Positions 1-10,236 of a stretch of 64,000 nucleotides of DNA are shown in pieces. This DNA is from an uncultured Gemmiger sp. GTDB lineage: Bacteria; Bacillota; Clostridia; Oscillospirales; Ruminococcaceae. Every line of letters begins with the position of its first letter. Within the stretch, counting starts at the first letter, position 1. The translations under genes and the position numbers were made by a program. Below the pieces are notes generated by a model. That model did not search any database. It saw only the letters and a program-made list of their open reading frames with translations, and was not told where the DNA came from. The stretch spans positions 62,001 to 126,000 of the forward strand of contig CALXAH010000006.1 in assembly GCA_944386225.1 (NCBI GenBank). Direction: 5' to 3'.

Positions 1-347
1 ATGACTGCCGCATGGAACTGCGCAACCCCGATCCCTCCTGCAACCCCTATGTGGTCACCGCACTGCTGCTGGAAGCAGGCTTCGAGGGCATCCGGGATAA
101 GCTGACCCTGCCGCCCTCCATCAACTTTGCGGTCTACCGGCCCTCCGAAGCGCCGAACCTGACCCCGCTGCCCGCCGATCTGGCCGAGGCGGTGGAGACG
201 GCCCGCAAGAGCGATTTCCTTCCCCGGGTGCTGCCCGCCCGTTTGCTGAACGACTATCTTGCCTATAAGCAAAAGGAAGCCGAGGCCTACGCCGCCGAGC
301 CGGACCCGGTTCTCTACGAGATGGAACAGTATTTTGACCGTATCTGA
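1..347 (+). CDS. glnA: Glutamine synthetase type I, C-terminal fragment
   Basis: The gene is cut by the window edge; its reading frame enters at base 3 and stops at 347, leaving about 114 C-terminal residues. The fragment begins with MELRNPDPSCNPY, the conserved C-terminal block of GlnA that follows the last active-site strand, and it ends like bacterial GSI proteins with a helical tail. GlnA makes glutamine from glutamate, ammonia and ATP in the cytoplasm. An ANTAR regulator gene follows 38 bases later, an arrangement that suggests co-transcription. The catalytic domain itself lies outside the window. Confidence 0.9.
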   Translation, partial: DCRMELRNPDPSCNPYVVTALLLEAGFEGIRDKLTLPPSINFAVYRPSEAPNLTPLPADLAEAVETARKSDFLPRVLPARLLNDYLAYKQKEAEAYAAEPDPVLYEMEQYFDRI

Positions 348-385
348 AATACCGCCGTACGCGGCGTAGAAGTGAGGTGAGCCCA

Positions 386-958
386 ATGGCCGGTGGTGTC
401 CTGATCGCGAGCGACCGCCAGTACCACGACACCCTGCGCACCCTGTTTGCGGGGCCCGGCCAGGGGGCAATCTGCTGCACCAGCGCGGGGGAAGCGCGCC
501 GTGCCATGGGCCAGAACGGCTGTGAGCTGCTGGTGGTCAACGCACCGCTTCCGGACGAGTTCGGCCGGGATCTGGCGGTGCAGGCAGCGGACGGCGGTGC
601 GGGTGTCATCCTGCTCTGCCCCGGGCCGCAGGCGGACCGATTGGCCGCCGGGCTGGAAAAGCACGGGGTGTTTGTACTGGGACGTCCGCTTTCCCGTCAG
701 CAGGCGGCTTTCGCAATCCGCCTGATCCGTACCAGCCAGCAGCGGGTGCGGGCGCTGATGGCCCAGAACCAGCGTCTGGCCAAACGGCTGGACGAAGCCC
801 GGGTAATCAGCCGCGCCAAATGCGTGCTGGCCCGTTATGCTGATCTCTCCGAGGAGGAGGCCCATCGGCTGATTGAAAAACGGGCGATGGACGCCCGGGT
901 CACCAGCCGGGAGGCCGCGCTGGAGATTCTGCAGAACTACGAAGACCGGGATCTGTGA
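386..958 (+). CDS. ANTAR-domain RNA-binding antiterminator with receiver-like N-terminus
   Basis: This 190-residue protein has an N-terminal region shaped like a response-regulator receiver, a short coiled linker (about residues 115-135) and a C-terminal ANTAR domain containing ISRAKCVLARYADLSEEEA. ANTAR proteins bind paired stem-loops in nascent RNA and prevent termination. The usual receiver phospho-acceptor is not evident, so the N-terminus may be a pseudo-receiver. I chose the ATG at 386 because GAGGTGA ends five bases upstream; a GTG at 377 lies inside that site. Its place between glnA and the asnA/glnN run implies control of nitrogen genes. The target RNA was not identified. Confidence 0.85.
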   Translation: MAGGVLIASDRQYHDTLRTLFAGPGQGAICCTSAGEARRAMGQNGCELLVVNAPLPDEFGRDLAVQAADGGAGVILLCPGPQADRLAAGLEKHGVFVLGRPLSRQQAAFAIRLIRTSQQRVRALMAQNQRLAKRLDEARVISRAKCVLARYADLSEEEAHRLIEKRAMDARVTSREAALEILQNYEDRDL

Positions 959-983
959 GTCCCGCGCTATCCTATCGACAGGC

Positions 984-1043
984 AAAGGCGCCTGCCGTGC
1001 AAAAGGGGAAAATCCCTCTTTTGCCGGCAGGCGCCTTTCCTTT
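984..1043 (+). terminator. Intrinsic terminator after the ANTAR gene
   Basis: A long imperfect hairpin of more than 20 base pairs (arms about 984-1009 and 1013-1037) is followed by TTTCCTTTAT. It separates the glnA-ANTAR unit from the next operon and is itself a candidate site for ANTAR-controlled readthrough. A second small hairpin, GGCGTG / CACGCC, lies at 1051-1069. Confidence 0.75.
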
Positions 1044-1112
1044 ATATATAGGCGTGATACGAACACGCCGGTTTGAAAGGAATCTTTGAAGGAAAAGTGA
1101 GGCGTATAACCT

Positions 1113-2465
1113 ATGGAAAAACTGCCCCGATATCTGCCCATCGACTACACGAAATACGACCCGTCCATCCCGGATGAAAAACGGGAAGCCTATTTCGGCC
1201 TGCCAAGCAAGGTGCAGTTCTGCAGCGAATGTGTGATGAGCAACCAGAAGCCCAACAGCTGCCAGGAGTTCGAGCACACCATCCGCTCCAAAAAGGCCAC
1301 CATGGTGATCCAGGAGGACGGCGTCTGTGATGCCTGCCATGCCTGCCACAACAAGGAGGGCCGCATCGACTGGGAGGACCGGGAACGTCAGCTGCGGGAA
1401 CTGTGTGACCGCTACCGCAAAACCGACGGCAGCTACGACTGCCTGGTGCCCGGCTCCGGCGGCAAGGACAGCTTTTATGCCGCCCATCTGCTGAAATACA
1501 AGTACGGGATGCATCCGCTCACCGTTACCTGGGCCCCGCACATCTACACCACCTGGGGCTGGCAGAACTTTGAAGCCTGGATCCACGCGGGGTTTGACAA
1601 CTACCTGTGCACCCCCAACGGCCTGACCCACCGGCTGCTGACCCGGCTGGCTACCGAAAATCTGTTCCACCCGTTCCAGCCGTTTATTCTGGGTCAGAAG
1701 CAGCTGGCCCCCAAGATGGCGGCCAAGTTCGGCATTCCGCTGGTATTCTACGGGGAGAACGAAGCCGAGTTCGGCAACCCCATCGCGGACAACGACACCG
1801 CCCTGCGGGACGAACGGTTCTTTGCCACCAACGATTTCGACCATATCTATCTGGGCGGCGTATCGCTGCGGCAGCTCAAGGAGGATTTCGGGGTGGACGC
1901 GGCTGACCTGGCCATCTATCTGCCCTGCGAAACCAGCGACGTGGAGAAGAACCACATCCAGGTACATTACATGGGCTACTACGAGAAGTGGCATCCCCAG
2001 GGAGCCTACTATTACAGTGTGGAGCACGGCGGGTTTGTTCCCAGCCCGGAGCGTACCGCCGGTACCTATTCCAAGTACAATTCCATTGATGACAAGGTGG
2101 ATGATTTCTTCTATTACACCACCTACATCAAGTACGGCATCGGCCGCTGCACCTACGACGCGGCCCAGGAGATCCGCAACCACGAGATCACCCGCCCGGA
2201 GGGTGTGGCCCTCTGCCGCAAGTTCGACGGAGAATTCCCCGCCCGGTTTGCCGATGAATTCTTCCGGTATATCTCCATCGACAAGAAGCATTTCGGCAAG
2301 GCGGCCGATTGCTTTGAACAGCCCCAGATGGATCTGGATTACTTCATGCATCTGGCCGACCGGTTCCGTTCGCCCCACCTATGGAATTACAAGGACGGTG
2401 TCTGGTCGCTGCGGCATACCCCCTATGAGGGCGACAGCCTCTGCGGCTGGGGAGCAGCCCGATGA
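1113..2465 (+). CDS. wbuX: N-acetyl sugar amidotransferase (WbuX/WbpG/PseA family)
   Basis: This 450-residue protein is a PP-loop ATP pyrophosphatase with the adenylation motif SGGKDS at residues 115-120. It also has two cysteine groups (C37, C40, C50 and C72, C75, C78) typical of the WbpG/PseA family. In other bacteria this enzyme works with HisH- and HisF-like partners to turn an activated N-acetyl sugar into an acetamidino sugar for O-antigen or flagellin glycans. Here the HisF- and HisH-like genes follow with overlaps, so the trio is intact. No nucleotide-sugar or glycosyltransferase gene is nearby, so the substrate is unknown. Confidence 0.8.
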   Translation: MEKLPRYLPIDYTKYDPSIPDEKREAYFGLPSKVQFCSECVMSNQKPNSCQEFEHTIRSKKATMVIQEDGVCDACHACHNKEGRIDWEDRERQLRELCDRYRKTDGSYDCLVPGSGGKDSFYAAHLLKYKYGMHPLTVTWAPHIYTTWGWQNFEAWIHAGFDNYLCTPNGLTHRLLTRLATENLFHPFQPFILGQKQLAPKMAAKFGIPLVFYGENEAEFGNPIADNDTALRDERFFATNDFDHIYLGGVSLRQLKEDFGVDAADLAIYLPCETSDVEKNHIQVHYMGYYEKWHPQGAYYYSVEHGGFVPSPERTAGTYSKYNSIDDKVDDFFYYTTYIKYGIGRCTYDAAQEIRNHEITRPEGVALCRKFDGEFPARFADEFFRYISIDKKHFGKAADCFEQPQMDLDYFMHLADRFRSPHLWNYKDGVWSLRHTPYEGDSLCGWGAAR

Positions 2466-3241
2466 GCCGGGTACGCCTGATCGCCCGGCTGGATGTAAAG
2501 GACGAGAACCTGGTCAAAGGCATCCAGTACGAAGGGCTGCGAAAACTGGGCGATCCGCACGAGTTCGCAGCACGGTATTACCGGCAGGGCGTGGACGAAC
2601 TGCTCTACCTGGATACGGTTGCCAGTTTGTATGAACGCAACAATCTGGGGGATATCCTTCGGCAGGCTACCGCCGATGTGTTCATCCCCATCACCGCGGG
2701 CGGCGGGCTTCGCAGCGTGGAGGACGTGGCCGCCATCCTGCGGGCGGGGGCGGATAAGGCCGCCATCAACACCGCGGCCCTGCGCCGGCCGGAACTGATC
2801 GGGGAAATCGCCCGGGCGTTCGGCAGTCAGTGCATGGTGCTCAGTGTGCAGGCCAAGCGGCGGAACCCCACCGATCCTTCCGCCGGCTGGGAAGCCTACT
2901 ACGACAACGGCCGGGAACACTCCGGCCGGGATGTGCTGGAGTGGGTCAAAGAAGGGGTGGCCCGGGGGGCAGGGGAGATCCTGCTTACCGGTGTGGATAA
3001 AGAAGGGTTCCGCAAAGGTATGGATCAGGAGCTGATTGCCGCTGTCTGTGCCGCGGTGCCTGTGCCGGTGATCGCCGCCGGCGGCGCGTCCGGGGCCGGG
3101 GATCTGAACCAGGCCGTACAGGGCGGCGCGGCCGCGGTGGCCGTGGGCAGCATCCTGCACTACGGCGACGCCGACATTCCCACCCTCAAGGAACAACTGG
3201 CCCGGCAGGGCGTGGAGGTGAGAGTATGCGGCCGGTCGTAA
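2462..3241 (+). CDS. wbuZ: HisF-like synthase subunit (WbuZ type)
   Basis: A 259-residue (beta/alpha)8 barrel that strongly resembles HisF, with ARLDVKDEN around Asp11 and the phosphate-binding strands ITAGGG and IAAGGAS. HisF uses Asp11 and Asp130 as its two catalytic acids; here Asp11 is kept but position 130 is Gln (LSVQAKR). That argues against an imidazole-glycerol-phosphate synthase and for the HisF paralogues that pass ammonia to a sugar amidotransferase. The gene overlaps wbuX by four bases and the HisH-like gene by sixteen. No other his gene is present. Confidence 0.8.
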   Translation: MSRVRLIARLDVKDENLVKGIQYEGLRKLGDPHEFAARYYRQGVDELLYLDTVASLYERNNLGDILRQATADVFIPITAGGGLRSVEDVAAILRAGADKAAINTAALRRPELIGEIARAFGSQCMVLSVQAKRRNPTDPSAGWEAYYDNGREHSGRDVLEWVKEGVARGAGEILLTGVDKEGFRKGMDQELIAAVCAAVPVPVIAAGGASGAGDLNQAVQGGAAAVAVGSILHYGDADIPTLKEQLARQGVEVRVCGRS

Positions 3242-3888
3242 CCATTATCGACTATGGCCGGGGTAATCTGCTCAGTGTGCGGCGTGCGCTGGAACACTGC
3301 GGTGCGGAAACCCTGTTCGCCCACAGTCCCCGGGATCTGCAGAAAACGGCGGCGCTGGTGCTGCCGGGTGTAGGTTCCTTTGCCGACGGCATGGCCCGCC
3401 TGCGGGAGAGCGGCCTGGACGAGGCTATCCGGCAGAAGGCATCCGAAGGGGTGCCGCTGCTGGGGATCTGCCTGGGCATGCAGATGCTGTTCGATACCGG
3501 CTATGAGGACGGCGAAACCGCCGGTCTGGGGCTGATCCCCGGCACGGTGGAACCGCTGCCCCGGCTGGATACCGACGGCGCGCCGCTGCGGGTGCCCCAC
3601 GTGGGATGGAGCGGGCTGTATCCCGACCGTCAGACGGGATTCACCGCCACGCCCCTGGCGGATGTGCAGCCCGGCGAAGAGGTGTACTTCGTGCACAGCT
3701 TTGCCGCCCGGCCCGCCCAGGAGGCCGACCGCCTGGCCTATACCCTGTATGGCGGCCACAATGTATGTGCGGCGGTGCAGCGGGCCAATGTAACCGGCGT
3801 GCAGTTTCATCCGGAAAAAAGTGCTGAGACAGGGCTGGGTATCCTGCAGGCGTTTGTTCGCCTGGCTGGTGCCCCGGCTTTGGAATAA
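3226..3888 (+). CDS. wbuY: HisH-like glutamine amidotransferase (WbuY type)
   Basis: A 220-residue class I glutaminase. The triad is complete: Cys82 in GICLGMQ, His195 and Glu197 in GVQFHPEKS, and the oxyanion-strand PGVGSF is present. It would hydrolyse glutamine and feed ammonia to the HisF-like partner encoded just upstream. Sequence alone cannot separate WbuY from HisH; the assignment rests on the neighbouring wbuX and the altered HisF-like protein. It starts inside the previous gene, indicating translational coupling, and asnA begins 14 bases after its stop. Confidence 0.8.
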   Translation: MRPVVTIIDYGRGNLLSVRRALEHCGAETLFAHSPRDLQKTAALVLPGVGSFADGMARLRESGLDEAIRQKASEGVPLLGICLGMQMLFDTGYEDGETAGLGLIPGTVEPLPRLDTDGAPLRVPHVGWSGLYPDRQTGFTATPLADVQPGEEVYFVHSFAARPAQEADRLAYTLYGGHNVCAAVQRANVTGVQFHPEKSAETGLGILQAFVRLAGAPALE

Positions 3889-3901
3889 GGAGGAATGACG
3901 T

Positions 3902-4900
3902 ATGAAAAAAGAGTATACCCCTGTTTTGGGCCTGTATGATACCCAGAAGGCCATTGGATTCATCAAGCAGACTTTCCAGCAGGAACTGTCTCGGCGGCTG
4001 AGCCTGTCCCGTGTGACCGCGCCGCTGTTTGTGGATCCGGCTACCGGCCTGAACGACGATCTGAACGGTGTGGAGCGCCCGGTATCCTTTGATATTCCGG
4101 CCATTCCTACCCTGCCTGCCGCGCAGGTGGTGCACAGCCTGGCCAAGTGGAAGCGCATGGCGCTGGGCCGCTACGGCTTTGCCGCCGGCACCGGCCTGTA
4201 TACCGACATGAACGCCATCCGCCGGGATGAGGAGCTGGATGCTCTCCATTCGGTCTATGTGGATCAGTGGGACTGGGAAAAGGTGATCACCCGGGAAACC
4301 CGCACCGTGGAGGATCTGAAAGAAACGGTCCGTCAGATCGTGGCGGCTGTCTGCGACACCCTGGACGCGGTGAAGAAGGAATATCCCGCCCTGCCGGTGG
4401 AGCTGTCCCGCGAGGTCAGCTTTGTTACCAGCCAGGAACTGGAGGATCTGTGGCCTGACAAGACCCCGAAGGAGCGGGAGGACGCCTGGCTGAAAGATCA
4501 TCCCACCGCCTTTGTCATGCAGATCGGCGGGGCCCTGAAGGGCGGCCAGAAGCATGACGGCCGCGCCCCCGACTACGACGACTGGGCGCTGAACGGGGAT
4601 ATCCTGTTCTGGAACAGCGTGCTGGGTCACGCCTTTGAGGTGTCCAGCATGGGCATCCGCGTGGATGCGGAGAGCATGCGCCGTCAGTGCGAACTGGCCG
4701 GCTGCCCCGAGCGGCTGGAACTGCCGTTCCACAAGGCTGTGCTGGACGGCACCCTGCCCCTGACCATGGGCGGCGGCATCGGCCAGAGCCGTCTGTGCAT
4801 GCTGCTGCTGGGCAAGGCCCACATCGGCGAGGTGCAGGTCAGCCTGTGGCCGCAGGAGATGGTGAAGGCTTGCGAGGAAGCAGGCATTTCGCTGCTGTAA
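3902..4900 (+). CDS. asnA: Aspartate-ammonia ligase (asparagine synthetase A)
   Basis: The 332-residue length matches AsnA, and the sequence follows that family from the N-terminal YDTQKAIGFIKQTF helix to the C-terminal GGGIGQSRLCMLLLGKAHIGEV, a class II tRNA-synthetase-like core. The enzyme makes asparagine from aspartate, ATP and free ammonia. An AAGGAGG site lies upstream of the ATG. It sits between a glutaminase-dependent trio and a glutamine synthetase, so the operon groups several ways of moving ammonia. Confidence 0.95.
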   Translation: MKKEYTPVLGLYDTQKAIGFIKQTFQQELSRRLSLSRVTAPLFVDPATGLNDDLNGVERPVSFDIPAIPTLPAAQVVHSLAKWKRMALGRYGFAAGTGLYTDMNAIRRDEELDALHSVYVDQWDWEKVITRETRTVEDLKETVRQIVAAVCDTLDAVKKEYPALPVELSREVSFVTSQELEDLWPDKTPKEREDAWLKDHPTAFVMQIGGALKGGQKHDGRAPDYDDWALNGDILFWNSVLGHAFEVSSMGIRVDAESMRRQCELAGCPERLELPFHKAVLDGTLPLTMGGGIGQSRLCMLLLGKAHIGEVQVSLWPQEMVKACEEAGISLL

Positions 4901-4937
4901 ACAAAAAACAGCGTGTTTGAGGGAAGGAGAGTTTAGT

Positions 4938-7013
<2,076 letters not shown>

Positions 7014-7105
7014 GAGCGGGCGCCGTCCCGGATTGTTCCGACGGTGTTCCCCCGGCCGGGCGGCCGGGTACGGCGAACGGTTCTCAAAGCTCGTTTTTCC
7101 TTTCA

Positions 7106-7150
7106 AACCGAGAAACCCCGGTGCGCTGTGCGCACCGGGGTTTCTCGGTT
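7106..7150. terminator. Bidirectional terminator between glnN and the hydrogenase gene
   Basis: A perfect 21-base-pair stem (7106-7126 and 7130-7150) with a three-base loop lies between two convergent genes. A/T-rich flanks on both sides suit termination in both directions. Confidence 0.85.
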
Positions 7151-7166
7151 ATTCGTAAGGCTTGAA

Positions 7167-8675
7167 TCAGTCGTGCAGGAAGTTCAGGGTAATCTCGTAG
7201 GGGCTGTCCAGCGCGTCCTGGAGATTGGCTTCCTTCTTGTACTTGGCCAGGATGGCCGCGGTCTTGGCCGGGTCGGCCAGGGTGCCCGCACCGGCGATGC
7301 AGCCGCCGGGGCAGCCCATGCCCTCCAGCAGATAGCCGTTGTACTTGCCGGCCTTGGCCATCATCAGCAGCTTCTTGCATTCCGCCAGGCCCTGAGCGCT
7401 GGCGATCTTGATCTCGCGTTCCGGATCCAGACGATGGATGGCATCGGCCACAGCCTGCGCCACGCCGCCGCTGGCGGCAAAGCCGCGGCCCGCGGCGGTG
7501 GCACGATCCAGGCCGCCCTCGTCCTCCAGAATGTCGAAGTCCACTTCGCGGGCCTCGAACATGCCCATCAGTTCCTCAAAGGTCAGCACAAAGTCCACAT
7601 CGCTGCGCACGGTGCGGCGGCTGGCTTCCAGCTTCTTGGCGGAGCAGGGGCCGATAAAGGCCACCTTGATGTTCTTGTGCTGCTTTTTCAGCAGGCGGGC
7701 GGTCAGCACCATGGGGGTCATGGCCATGCTGATGTAGGGGGCCAGTTCCGGGAACAGCTTTTTGGCCATCACGCTCCAGGACGGGCAGCAGCTGGTCGCC
7801 ATGAACGGCTGATGCTCCGGCACCTCACGCATGAAGTCCTTGGCTTCCTCCACGGTGCACAGGTCGGCGCCGATGGCCACCTCCGCCACGTCATCAAAGC
7901 CCAGCTGCTTCATGGCAGCCTTGAACTTCTCCGGGGTCAGGCCGGGGAACTGGTTGATGAATGCCGGGGCCACAATGGCAAACACCCGGTCGCCCTGCTG
8001 GATGGACTGGATCAGCTGGAAGATCTGGCCCTTGTCGGAAATGGCGCCGAAGGGGCAGTTCACCAGACACATGCCGCAGGATACGCACTTGTCGTAATCG
8101 ATCTCGGCACGGCCGAACTCGTCCGACTTGATGGCGTTCATGCCGCAGGCCTGGGCGCAGGGCCGCTCCATCTTCACGATGGCGTGGTAGGGGCAGGCGT
8201 CCACGCATTTGCCGCACTTGATGCACAGATCCTGATCGATATGGCTCAGCCCGTTGCGGAAGGAGATCGCCTTTTTGGGGCATACCTCCTGGCAGGGATG
8301 GGCCAGACAGCCCTGGCACATGCTGGTTACCTTGACCAGCTTCTCCGGGCAGCTGTTGCAGGCAAACTTGATTACATTGATCAGCGGCGGATCGTAGTAT
8401 TTTTCCGCAATGGCGCTGTGCTCCACGCCGGCGCTGGCGGGCATCTGGGTGTCCACCGGGCGCAGGGGCAGGCCCATGGCCAGCCGGATACGCTCGCTTA
8501 CAATGGCCCGCTCCAGGAAGATGTTGTGCCGCAGCTTGCCGATTTCGCCGGGCACGATCTTGAAGGGCAGGGTGGTCATCTTTTCCGCATAATTTCCGCC
8601 TTCGTAGGACATCCGGGCCACTTCGGTAAAGACCTTGCGGCGGATGTCGATTACGGGGGTGTAGATTCCTCGCAT
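7167..8675 (-). CDS. Monomeric [FeFe] hydrogenase, group B type
   Basis: A 502-residue iron-sulfur protein. The H-cluster motifs are TSCCPSW (294-300), PCSAKKLE (343-350) and GCPGGC (454-459), giving Cys297, Cys344, Cys455 and Cys459 as cluster ligands and Cys296 as the likely proton relay. Upstream lie two 4Fe-4S ferredoxin motifs (C151/154/157/161 and C197/200/203/207) and an extra cysteine-rich N-terminal segment (C106-C132). Family A enzymes have MPC in the second motif; GPC here fits group B. It probably exchanges electrons with ferredoxin in fermentation, though group B roles are poorly known. HydE, HydF and HydG are not in the window. AAAGGAG precedes the ATG. Confidence 0.88.
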   Translation of the reverse strand: MRGIYTPVIDIRRKVFTEVARMSYEGGNYAEKMTTLPFKIVPGEIGKLRHNIFLERAIVSERIRLAMGLPLRPVDTQMPASAGVEHSAIAEKYYDPPLINVIKFACNSCPEKLVKVTSMCQGCLAHPCQEVCPKKAISFRNGLSHIDQDLCIKCGKCVDACPYHAIVKMERPCAQACGMNAIKSDEFGRAEIDYDKCVSCGMCLVNCPFGAISDKGQIFQLIQSIQQGDRVFAIVAPAFINQFPGLTPEKFKAAMKQLGFDDVAEVAIGADLCTVEEAKDFMREVPEHQPFMATSCCPSWSVMAKKLFPELAPYISMAMTPMVLTARLLKKQHKNIKVAFIGPCSAKKLEASRRTVRSDVDFVLTFEELMGMFEAREVDFDILEDEGGLDRATAAGRGFAASGGVAQAVADAIHRLDPEREIKIASAQGLAECKKLLMMAKAGKYNGYLLEGMGCPGGCIAGAGTLADPAKTAAILAKYKKEANLQDALDSPYEITLNFLHD

Positions 8676-8720
8676 GGTGGTACTCCTTTCACACTTCGGG
8701 TCTCGTCAAAAGAATAACAT

Positions 8721-8769
8721 AAAACCGCCCCGCCGCCAAGGGGCAAAACGGATTTTCTTCGGCGGTTTT
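8721..8769 (-). terminator. Possible terminator after mtaB
   Basis: Nine-base inverted arms (8721-8729 and 8761-8769) enclose a second, partly complementary GC-rich region. On the minus strand the structure is followed by TTTTATGTTATTC. The fit is moderate, so partial readthrough into the hydrogenase gene is possible. Confidence 0.4.
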
Positions 8770-8778
8770 GCTGCTTTT

Positions 8779-10074
8779 TTATTCCGCCAGCCGGGCGCGG
8801 CTGTGCTCGCCCTCCCAGGGGCCCAGCTCCACCGGTATCACGTCGCCGCCGGTGTGGCCGGGGGCGCTCACCACCACCGGCAGATACAGCCGGGTATAGC
8901 CGGTGAACAGGGTCGCCGAAAGGGGCTTTTCCAGCAGCACTTCCTCCCGGCGGCCCTCCATCTCTGCCGCCAGCCGGGCACGGGCCGCGTCCGCGGCTTT
9001 CTGCATCCGGTGTACCCGGGCGGCCTTTTCCGCCTCCGGGATCTGATCCGGGAAATCCGCCGCCGGGGTGCCCGGCCGGGCGGAGTAGGGGAATACATGC
9101 ACCTTCAGGAAACCAAAGGACTCCACAAACGCCAGGCTCTGGCGGAACTCCTCCTCGGTCTCGCCGGGGAAACCCACGATCACGTCGGTGGTAAAGCTTA
9201 CATTTCCGCCGAAAGCCGCCCGCAGCTTGTCCGCCACGGTCACGTACTGGGCGGTGTCGTAGATCCGGCGCATCCGCCGCAGGGTGGCGTCACAGCCGCT
9301 CTGCAGCGAAAGATGGAACTGGGGGCACAGGCTGTCCACCCCGGCCAGAATTTCAACCTCGCTGTCGGTCATCAGATCCGGTTCCAGGCTGCCCAGCCGG
9401 ATGCGGTCGATGCCCGCTACCTGCCCGCAGGCGGCGGTCAGCCGGGCCAGGGTGCTGCCGGTCTCCTTGCCGTAGCTGGACAGGTTGATGCCCGCCAGAA
9501 CCACTTCCCGGTAGCCCGCGTCCGCCAGGGTGCGCAGTTCCGCCAGCACGCTTTCCTCGCTGCGGCTGCGCACCCGGCCCCGGGCCCGGGGGATCACGCA
9601 GTAGGCACACTGACGGTCGCAGCCGTCCTCCACCTTGATAAACGCCCGGGTGTGGCCCTCGAACCGCTCCATGGGCAGTTCTTCAAAGGCTTCGCCCCGC
9701 TCGTGGGGGGCGATGTCCACCAGCCGCTCACCGCTGTCCAGCACCCGCTGCACCCGCTGCAGCAGGCCGCGCCGGTCGGTGCTGCCGGTCACCAGATCGG
9801 CTTCTTCCATGGCGGTGGCCTCCTCCGGGAACGCCTGGGGATAGCAGCCGGTCAGCACGGTTACCGCGCCGGGGTTTTCCCGCTTGGCCCGCCGCAGCCA
9901 CTGACGGCTCTTTTTGTCGCCGCCCGCGGTCACGGTGCAGCTGTTCACAATGTAAACGTCCGCCGGCTCGTCCTTCCCGGCCAGGGTGTAGCCGTTCTGG
10001 CAGAACAGCTGCTGCAGCGCCCCGGTTTCGTTCTGGTTCACCTTGCAGCCCAGCGTATAAAAACTAACGCGCAT
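8779..10074 (-). CDS. mtaB: tRNA (N6-threonylcarbamoyladenosine-C2)-methylthiotransferase
   Basis: A 431-residue radical SAM methylthiotransferase with an N-terminal cluster domain (Cys10, Cys46, Cys77), the radical SAM motif C152-x3-C156-x2-C159 in GCDRQCAYCVIPRARGR and a C-terminal TRAM-like region. MtaB adds a methylthio group to t6A37 of tRNAs reading ANN codons; the opening YTLGCKVNQNET is typical of MtaB rather than MiaB or RimO. I chose the internal ATG at 10074 because GAGGAAAC precedes it; an upstream in-frame ATG at 10089 overlaps that site. Confidence 0.9.
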   Translation of the reverse strand: MRVSFYTLGCKVNQNETGALQQLFCQNGYTLAGKDEPADVYIVNSCTVTAGGDKKSRQWLRRAKRENPGAVTVLTGCYPQAFPEEATAMEEADLVTGSTDRRGLLQRVQRVLDSGERLVDIAPHERGEAFEELPMERFEGHTRAFIKVEDGCDRQCAYCVIPRARGRVRSRSEESVLAELRTLADAGYREVVLAGINLSSYGKETGSTLARLTAACGQVAGIDRIRLGSLEPDLMTDSEVEILAGVDSLCPQFHLSLQSGCDATLRRMRRIYDTAQYVTVADKLRAAFGGNVSFTTDVIVGFPGETEEEFRQSLAFVESFGFLKVHVFPYSARPGTPAADFPDQIPEAEKAARVHRMQKAADAARARLAAEMEGRREEVLLEKPLSATLFTGYTRLYLPVVVSAPGHTGGDVIPVELGPWEGEHSRARLAE

Positions 10075-10236
10075 AGTGTTTCCTCGCAATGTATGTTTCT
10101 TCCGGGCCGTGCGCGGCCCGTATCACACCTTATTATAACGGAATCCGCGCCCCGGCACAACTGCCCCGCAAGACTAATTTGCGCTCTCCGCCCATATACA
10201 TACGGTAAAGATTAATGGGGAAGTGAGGAACGCACC

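Noticed and set aside
1051-1069. GGCGTG-ATACGAA-CACGCC as an ANTAR target hairpin
   Set aside because: The loop is seven bases and lacks the A at position 1 with G at position 4 of a hexaloop; no matching partner hairpin lies next to it.
2462-3888. HisF and HisH as part of a histidine operon
   Set aside because: No other his gene is present, the amidotransferase gene wbuX precedes them, and the HisF-like protein lacks Asp130.
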